Below are positions 59,559 through 64,000 of a stretch of DNA of 64,000 nucleotides, piece by piece. The translations under genes were made by a program, and so were the position numbers. Within the stretch, counting starts at the first letter, position 1. Each line of letters starts with the position of its first letter. The notes beneath the pieces are model-generated. The model saw only the letters and a list, made by a program, of their open reading frames with translations. It was not told where the DNA came from and ran no database searches. This stretch comes from Pseudomonas sp. FP198 (GTDB lineage Bacteria; Pseudomonadota; Gammaproteobacteria; Pseudomonadales; Pseudomonadaceae), in contig NZ_CP117452.1 of NCBI RefSeq assembly GCF_030687895.1, positions 4,518,501 through 4,582,500 of the forward strand, in the 5' to 3' direction.

Positions 59559-59633
59559 TTCGCGAGCAGGCTCGCTCCCACAGAGGGCTTGTGCACGCCG
59601 CAAATCCACTGTGGGAGCGAGCCTGCTCGCGAA
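59559..59633. repeat. REP doublet (family B)
   Basis: TTCGCGAGCAGGCTCGCTCC at the left and GTGGGAGCGAGCCTGCTCGC at the right form an inverted pair between convergent genes. Confidence 0.87.
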
Positions 59634-59642
59634 GGCGGTCTG

Positions 59643-60590
59643 TCAGCCGCTACTGTCCTCGCGGGTCAAAAAGACATCCGCCAGCAACTGATTACGCGGC
59701 AACCCCGCCAGGTACAAACGCTTGGCAAACGCCTCGACCCGGTCCGGATGACCGCAGACCAGGGCCTGGGTCTGGCGCGAAGCCAGGCGCAGTTGCGCGA
59801 GCGCCGCTGGCGCCTCGGCTGCGGTCAACAGCTCGACGTTCAGGTTGGGGTGTTTGGCCGCCAGTGCCTTCAGAGGTTTATCCAGGTAATGCCCGGCCTC
59901 ATCACGGGCCACGTGAACCAGCCGAATCGTGCCTTGGTGCTGCTGGCGCAGGGCTTCACGGAGGATGCCGAACAGCGGTGCCAGGCCGGTCCCAGCGGCC
60001 AGCAGCCAGAGCGGCCGATCGTGCCAGTCGGCGTCGTAATACAGCGCGCCGCCGCGCAGTTCGCCGAGGCGGATCGGGTCGCCGATGTTCAGTTGTCGCG
60101 CCGCATCGACGAACTGGCCGGGCTCGCGACAATCGAGGTGAAACTCCAGGAAACGATCTTCTTCGGGCAGGCTCGCCAGGGAGTACGGCCGGGCCACGTC
60201 ACCGGCCCACAACACCAGATGTTGCCCGGCCCGATAACGCAGTGGTCTTTGCGGGCTGACGCGCAGGCGCAGCACGTCAGCCCCCAGCCAATCCACCGCG
60301 TCCACGGCGGCGGCCTGGCCGTCGCGCTGCGGATCAAAGGTGTGGATTTGCACGTCTTCGATTACCTGGCACTGGCATGCCAGGCGCCAGCCGTTATCTC
60401 GCTGCGCCGGGCTCAGGGCGTCGGGACGGCTGTCACGCACATCCCCCTTCACACATTGCACCAGGCAGGCATGGCAACTGCCGGCACGGCAGCTATAGGG
60501 CACCGGCACGCCGCCGTGGTTAAGCGCGTCCAGCAGATTGCTGCCCGCCGCCACCGTCCATTGCCGGTCGGCGACTTTCAGTTCAGGCAT
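59643..60590 (-). CDS. 2Fe-2S ferredoxin / NAD(P)H flavin reductase fusion
   Basis: This is a 315-residue electron-transfer protein. An N-terminal plant-type ferredoxin domain has Cys34, Cys39, Cys42 and Cys72 as cluster ligands. A FAD-binding ferredoxin reductase domain (RYRAGQHLVLW, then ARPYSLAS) and an NAD-binding domain (LAAGTGLAPLFGIL) follow. The type resembles oxygenase reductase components, but no oxygenase is adjacent. ATG 60590 overlaps the upstream diguanylate cyclase gene by 8 bp, so both are read together. Confidence 0.93.
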   Translation of the reverse strand: MPELKVADRQWTVAAGSNLLDALNHGGVPVPYSCRAGSCHACLVQCVKGDVRDSRPDALSPAQRDNGWRLACQCQVIEDVQIHTFDPQRDGQAAAVDAVDWLGADVLRLRVSPQRPLRYRAGQHLVLWAGDVARPYSLASLPEEDRFLEFHLDCREPGQFVDAARQLNIGDPIRLGELRGGALYYDADWHDRPLWLLAAGTGLAPLFGILREALRQQHQGTIRLVHVARDEAGHYLDKPLKALAAKHPNLNVELLTAAEAPAALAQLRLASRQTQALVCGHPDRVEAFAKRLYLAGLPRNQLLADVFLTREDSSG

Positions 60591-61704
60591 CGACGTTCTC
60601 CCAGGCGGCGGCGCAACGGTTGCGGCCGTCCCGCTTGGCACGGTACAAGGCCTGGTCGGCGCGCTGCAAGGCGCTGTCCAGGTCATCGCCGATTTCCAGC
60701 AGGGTCATCCCCACCGACAAACTGAGGTTGCCCACCGGCAGATCGACCAATCGAACCTCGGTGAACGCCAGCCGCAATCGCTCGCAACAAGCCGTCAGGC
60801 GCGCGGGATCGCATGCGGGGAGCAGCATGACAAACTCCTCGCCACCGTAACGGGCCAGCACATCGCCTTCGCGCAGGCACGCCGTAGCAACAGCGGCGAA
60901 TGCCTGCAATACCTGGTCGCCCGCGGCATGGCCATGCAGGTCGTTGATGCGCTTGAAATGGTCGAGGTCGATCAAGGCCAGGCCATGGGCGACGCCGGGC
61001 CTGAGAGTATTGAGCTCGCGGCCGGCCAGGCGCAGGAAGTGCCGGCGGTTGAACAGGCCGGTCAGTTCATCGGTGGCCACCAGGTCTTCGAGCTGGCGCA
61101 TCATGCCGCGCAATGTGTCCTGGTGCGCCTGCAAGGCAAACCGGCGCTGGCGCATGCGTTGGCGCGAAGTCTGGACGTAGCGGGCGTACAACACCAGCCA
61201 CACCAGCACGATGAACAGTACGCAGACCTGCAGACCGGCCAGTGTCGGATCGGGCAGGCGAAAGAAATAACCGTCCCAGAGCGTAATCCCGGTGAAGCTG
61301 ATGAACACCAGCGTCGCGCAACGCACGAAGGCCCGGCGGGACAGGTGAAACAGCCCGAACAGCAGGATCAGCACATAGAACACCAGGAACACGCCCCGGG
61401 CCTGGTCCAGGTGCGCCATCATCCAGGTCTGCCAGCCCAAGCCGATCCAGACCTGTATTTCCGTGAGGCTGGGGTCGGCGAACCGCAGGTTGCGGTCGGT
61501 GATGAACAGCGCGAACAGACCGGCCTGGCACAGCACGACCAACAGGCTGCCAACAATGACGCCACGCAATGTGTCGAGGTAATGACCACTGAAAAACGCC
61601 AGCCACAACAATACCAGTGCCAGCGCATAAGTCGTGGCTGCGAGGGCAAAGCGTTTAAGCAAAAGACGTTGGATGGCGTTATGGGTCAATCGGTGACTCA
61701 CCAT
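60583..61704 (-). CDS. Membrane diguanylate cyclase (GGDEF domain)
   Basis: This is a 373-residue inner-membrane enzyme making cyclic di-GMP. About six transmembrane helices occupy residues 20-178, followed by a GGDEF domain. The signature YGGEEF gives the catalytic GGEEF at 287-291. An I-site REGD (RxxD) lies five residues before it, so product inhibition is likely. It lies between fumA and a ferredoxin reductase as sadC (PA4332) does in P. aeruginosa (from memory), but is shorter than that protein. It overlaps the reductase gene by 8 bp. Confidence 0.93.
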   Translation of the reverse strand: MVSHRLTHNAIQRLLLKRFALAATTYALALVLLWLAFFSGHYLDTLRGVIVGSLLVVLCQAGLFALFITDRNLRFADPSLTEIQVWIGLGWQTWMMAHLDQARGVFLVFYVLILLFGLFHLSRRAFVRCATLVFISFTGITLWDGYFFRLPDPTLAGLQVCVLFIVLVWLVLYARYVQTSRQRMRQRRFALQAHQDTLRGMMRQLEDLVATDELTGLFNRRHFLRLAGRELNTLRPGVAHGLALIDLDHFKRINDLHGHAAGDQVLQAFAAVATACLREGDVLARYGGEEFVMLLPACDPARLTACCERLRLAFTEVRLVDLPVGNLSLSVGMTLLEIGDDLDSALQRADQALYRAKRDGRNRCAAAWENVDA

Positions 61705-61854
61705 GGGAAAGGAGACTGACAGAGGCGTCCTACGCTACAGGCCAGACGCCACTTTAGTGGCGTGTTCGGCAAATGACCATTCAATTCTGGCGCAGAAAAA
61801 TGGCGTCAAAGCAATGGCCCAGATTGACGCATCTGCTGGCCCGGCGCGGTCCCC

Positions 61855-61961
61855 GTGGCGAGGGAGCTTGCTCCCGCTTGGCCGGGCTGGCGCTCAGTGC
61901 GCAGCGACCGCAAAATCCTGGGGCCGCTGCGCAGCCCAGCGGGAGCAAGCTCCCTCGCCAC
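61855..61961. repeat. REP doublet (family A, GGGAGCTTGCTCCC version)
   Basis: GTGGCGAGGGAGCTTGCTCC and its complement are separated by about 60 bp. The right arm has CTGCGCAGCCCAGC. Confidence 0.85.
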
Positions 61962-61999
61962 GGGTTTTGTGATTCTGACCTTCAGGCCGCAGGTCGCCA

Positions 62000-62022
62000 T
62001 CGCGAGCAAGCTCGCTCCCACA
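62000..62022. repeat. Single REP unit (family B)
   Basis: One unit TCGCGAGCAAGCTCGCTCC stands 38 bp from the family A doublet. It has no inverted partner nearby. Confidence 0.75.
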
Positions 62023-62170
62023 GGCTGCGTGCCTGCGATATACTGCCGCGCCTTTTTAGCGTCGCGCCAGCATGCCCGGCGTGCCTTATAGAGGTGCCGC
62101 CCGTCGACCGATGCACCCAAGCGGCCGGCACCTTATTGAATGTTCCCGTCTTTAGAGAGGAGCGCGACTC

Positions 62171-63694
62171 ATGACCGTGATCAAGCAAGATGACCTGATA
62201 CAGAGCGTCGCCGACGCCTTGCAGTTCATTTCCTATTACCACCCCGTGGATTTCATCCAGGCGATGCACGAGGCCTACCTGCGCGAAGAATCGCCGGCGG
62301 CCCGTGATTCCATGGCGCAGATCCTGATCAACTCGCGCATGTGCGCCACCGGCCATCGGCCGATCTGCCAGGACACCGGTATCGTGACCGTGTTCGTGCG
62401 CGTGGGCATGGACGTGCGTTGGGATGGCGCGACCATGGGCCTGGACGACATGATCAACGAGGGCGTGCGTCGCGCCTACAACCTGCCGGAAAACGTCCTG
62501 CGCGCATCGATCCTCGCCGACCCGGCAGGCGCGCGCAGAAACACCAAGGACAACACGCCGGCGGTTATCCACTACTCCATCGTCCCGGGCAACACCGTGG
62601 AAGTGGACGTGGCGGCCAAGGGCGGCGGCTCCGAGAACAAGTCGAAGATGGCCATGCTCAACCCGTCCGACTCCATCGTCGACTGGGTACTCAAGACCGT
62701 TCCGACCATGGGCGCCGGCTGGTGCCCACCGGGCATGCTCGGCATCGGCATCGGCGGCACCGCCGAGAAAGCCGCGGTGATGGCCAAGGAAGTGTTGATG
62801 GAATCCATCGACATCCACGAGCTCAAGGCCCGCGGCCCGCAGAACCGTATCGAAGAGATGCGCCTGGAGCTGTTCGAGAAGGTCAACCAACTGGGCATCG
62901 GCGCCCAGGGCCTGGGCGGCCTGACCACCGTGCTCGACGTGAAGATCATGGACTACCCGACCCACGCCGCTTCCCTGCCGGTGTGCATGATCCCCAACTG
63001 CGCCGCCACCCGTCACGCCCACTTCGTGCTCGACGGCAGCGGCCCGGCCTCGCTGGAAGCGCCACCGCTGGACGCCTACCCGGAAATCGTCTGGGAAGCC
63101 GGTCCGTCGGCGCGTCGCGTGAACCTCGACACCCTGACCCCGGAAGAAGTGCAGAGCTGGAAGCCGGGCGAAACCGTATTGCTCAACGGCAAGATGCTCA
63201 CCGGTCGCGACGCGGCGCACAAGCGCATGGTCGAGATGCTGAACAAGGGTGAAACCCTGCCGGTGGACCTCAAGGGCCGCTTCATCTACTACGTTGGCCC
63301 GGTCGACCCGGTCGGCGACGAAGTGGTTGGCCCGGCCGGCCCGACCACCGCCACGCGGATGGACAAGTTCACCCGCCAGATCCTCGAGCAGACCGGCCTG
63401 TTGGGCATGATCGGCAAATCCGAGCGCGGCCCGACCGCCATCGAAGCGATCAAGGACAACAAGGCGGTCTACCTGATGGCCGTCGGCGGTGCCGCTTACC
63501 TGGTGGCCCAGGCGATCAAGAAATCCAAGGTCCTGGCCTTCGCCGAACTGGGGATGGAAGCGATCTACGAGTTCGAGGTCAAGGACATGCCGGTGACCGT
63601 TGCGGTCGACAGCAAGGGCGAGTCGGTGCACATCACCGGTCCAGCGATCTGGCAGCAGAAGATCAGCGAAAGCCTGGCGGTCGAAGTGCAGTAA
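62171..63694 (+). CDS. fumA: Class I fumarate hydratase
   Basis: This 507-residue class I fumarase hydrates fumarate to malate in the TCA cycle, using an oxygen-sensitive [4Fe-4S] cluster. The N-terminal domain contains GHRPICQDTGIVTVFV (one cluster Cys) and KGGGSENKSKM. The C-terminal domain contains GRFIYYVGPVDPVGDEVVGPAGPTTATRMD, here by its GPAGPTTATRMD core. Length matches the fused class I form. It diverges from the diguanylate cyclase gene. A terminator follows. Confidence 0.97.
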   Translation: MTVIKQDDLIQSVADALQFISYYHPVDFIQAMHEAYLREESPAARDSMAQILINSRMCATGHRPICQDTGIVTVFVRVGMDVRWDGATMGLDDMINEGVRRAYNLPENVLRASILADPAGARRNTKDNTPAVIHYSIVPGNTVEVDVAAKGGGSENKSKMAMLNPSDSIVDWVLKTVPTMGAGWCPPGMLGIGIGGTAEKAAVMAKEVLMESIDIHELKARGPQNRIEEMRLELFEKVNQLGIGAQGLGGLTTVLDVKIMDYPTHAASLPVCMIPNCAATRHAHFVLDGSGPASLEAPPLDAYPEIVWEAGPSARRVNLDTLTPEEVQSWKPGETVLLNGKMLTGRDAAHKRMVEMLNKGETLPVDLKGRFIYYVGPVDPVGDEVVGPAGPTTATRMDKFTRQILEQTGLLGMIGKSERGPTAIEAIKDNKAVYLMAVGGAAYLVAQAIKKSKVLAFAELGMEAIYEFEVKDMPVTVAVDSKGESVHITGPAIWQQKISESLAVEVQ

Positions 63695-63715
63695 CGCGCA
63701 TTTTACCGTTGTGAG

Positions 63716-63753
63716 AAAGGCCGGTGGGCGACAAGCTCACCGGCCTTTTTTTT
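63716..63753 (+). terminator. Terminator of fumA
   Basis: GGCCGGTG at 63719-63726 pairs with CACCGGCC at 63738-63745 and ends in an eight-T run. Confidence 0.92.
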
Positions 63754-63772
63754 GATATCCGCAATCAAAACC

Positions 63773-63907
63773 TGTGGGAGCGAGCCTGCTCGCGAAAGCG
63801 CTTTGTCAGTCAACATCAATGCAGGATGTTCCATCACATTCGCGAGTAGGCTCGCTCCCACAAGGGATGAGTCGCCAGACCCAGTGTCGGAGCGAGCTTG
63901 CTCGCGA
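63773..63907. repeat. Triple REP cluster (family B)
   Basis: Three units lie in alternating orientation at 63773-63795, 63839-63862 and 63885-63907. One has a variant loop (GCGAGTAGGCTCGC), and another a variant GTCGGAGC edge. It is the densest REP cluster of the window. Confidence 0.85.
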
Positions 63908-63981
63908 TGGCGGTCGATCAGGCTTCAAATCGTTCCAGCATGCTATCTTGCCCGCCCGACTTTCCACTGGTTTACGCCAGC

Positions 63982-64000
63982 ATGCCGACTACCCGTACCT
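63982..64000 (+). CDS. Start of a further gene (truncated by the window end)
   Basis: An ATG at 63982 opens MPTTRT. Only six codons are visible. A TGCTATCTT element 40 bp upstream could be part of its promoter. Nothing can be said about function. Confidence 0.3.

Larger units (their letters stand above)
61705..62170. promoter_or_regulatory. Divergent intergenic region before fumA
   Basis: This 466-bp region has no gene. It contains one family A REP doublet, one single family B REP, and a TAGAGAGGAG ribosome binding site 62152-62161 before the fumA start. No sharp promoter is visible. Confidence 0.4.

Noticed and set aside
61982..63631. 549-codon open frame antisense to fumA
   Set aside because: An antisense shadow of fumarase, including translated REP sequence at its end.
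63773..63907. CRISPR-like array of repeats
   Set aside because: The units are palindromic REP elements in alternating orientation with irregular spacers; no cas genes are nearby.

Overview
The window is a stretch of a high-GC gammaproteobacterial chromosome and looks like a fluorescent Pseudomonas (P. fluorescens group). The reasons are the MvaT nucleoid protein, an OprD porin, the order aspS-yebC-ruvCAB-ybgC-tolQRAB-pal-cpoB-queE-queC-tRNA-Lys, the order purU-mvaT-sbcB, and many intergenic REP-type palindromes of the kind known from this group. Comparisons with other Pseudomonas genomes are from memory, not from a search.

Layout. 1-3028: the end of gcvT, a cold-shock gene with a long leader, an RDD membrane protein and nadA. 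3345-7356: a copper-resistance operon copABCD. 7631-10616: an MFS transporter, an unrecognised multi-pass membrane protein of accessory character, and tRNA-Lys. 10679-23128, all on the minus strand: FmdB-like zinc ribbon, aspS, yebC, ruvC, ruvA, ruvB, ybgC, tolQRAB, pal, cpoB, queE, queC, i.e. translation, Holliday-junction processing, the Tol-Pal envelope machine and queuosine synthesis. 23247-29057: a ribbon-helix-helix protein, a Dps-like protein, a membrane protein with a C-terminal cold-shock domain, a HIT protein with slyX, oprD and an MscS channel. 29204-39327: yajQ, panE-like, an orphan sensor kinase with a cobalamin adenosyltransferase, a Nudix/ThiE-like fusion with a GST, argJ and secA. 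39635-46069: dciA-like, a HerA-like ATPase, a three-gene glycosyltransferase/deacetylase/flippase-like cluster, and purU. 46369-56746: mvaT, sbcB, then a co-directional membrane operon RDD-SpoIIM-DUF4129-DUF4350-MoxR-DUF58 interrupted by a Fic-domain gene. 56769-64000: a PilZ protein, a TPR lipoprotein, pyruvate kinase, a ferredoxin reductase overlapping a diguanylate cyclase, class I fumarase, and the first bases of a further gene.

Most genes are core housekeeping genes in compact operons with 1-14 bp overlaps. The accessory-looking parts are the copper operon, the membrane ORF at 8916 beside the 3' end of tRNA-Lys, and the Fic gene at 53071. Thirteen REP clusters lie in intergenic spaces. 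They fall into two families, and none interrupts a gene.

I found no CRISPR array, prophage, integrase, transposase or rRNA operon. The best candidates for little-described biology are the MoxR/SpoIIM/RDD operon with its inserted class II Fic protein, the membrane-anchored cold-shock-domain protein with its long leader, the GT4/DUF2334/LPG-synthase-like cluster, and the membrane ORF that runs antisense into tRNA-Lys.
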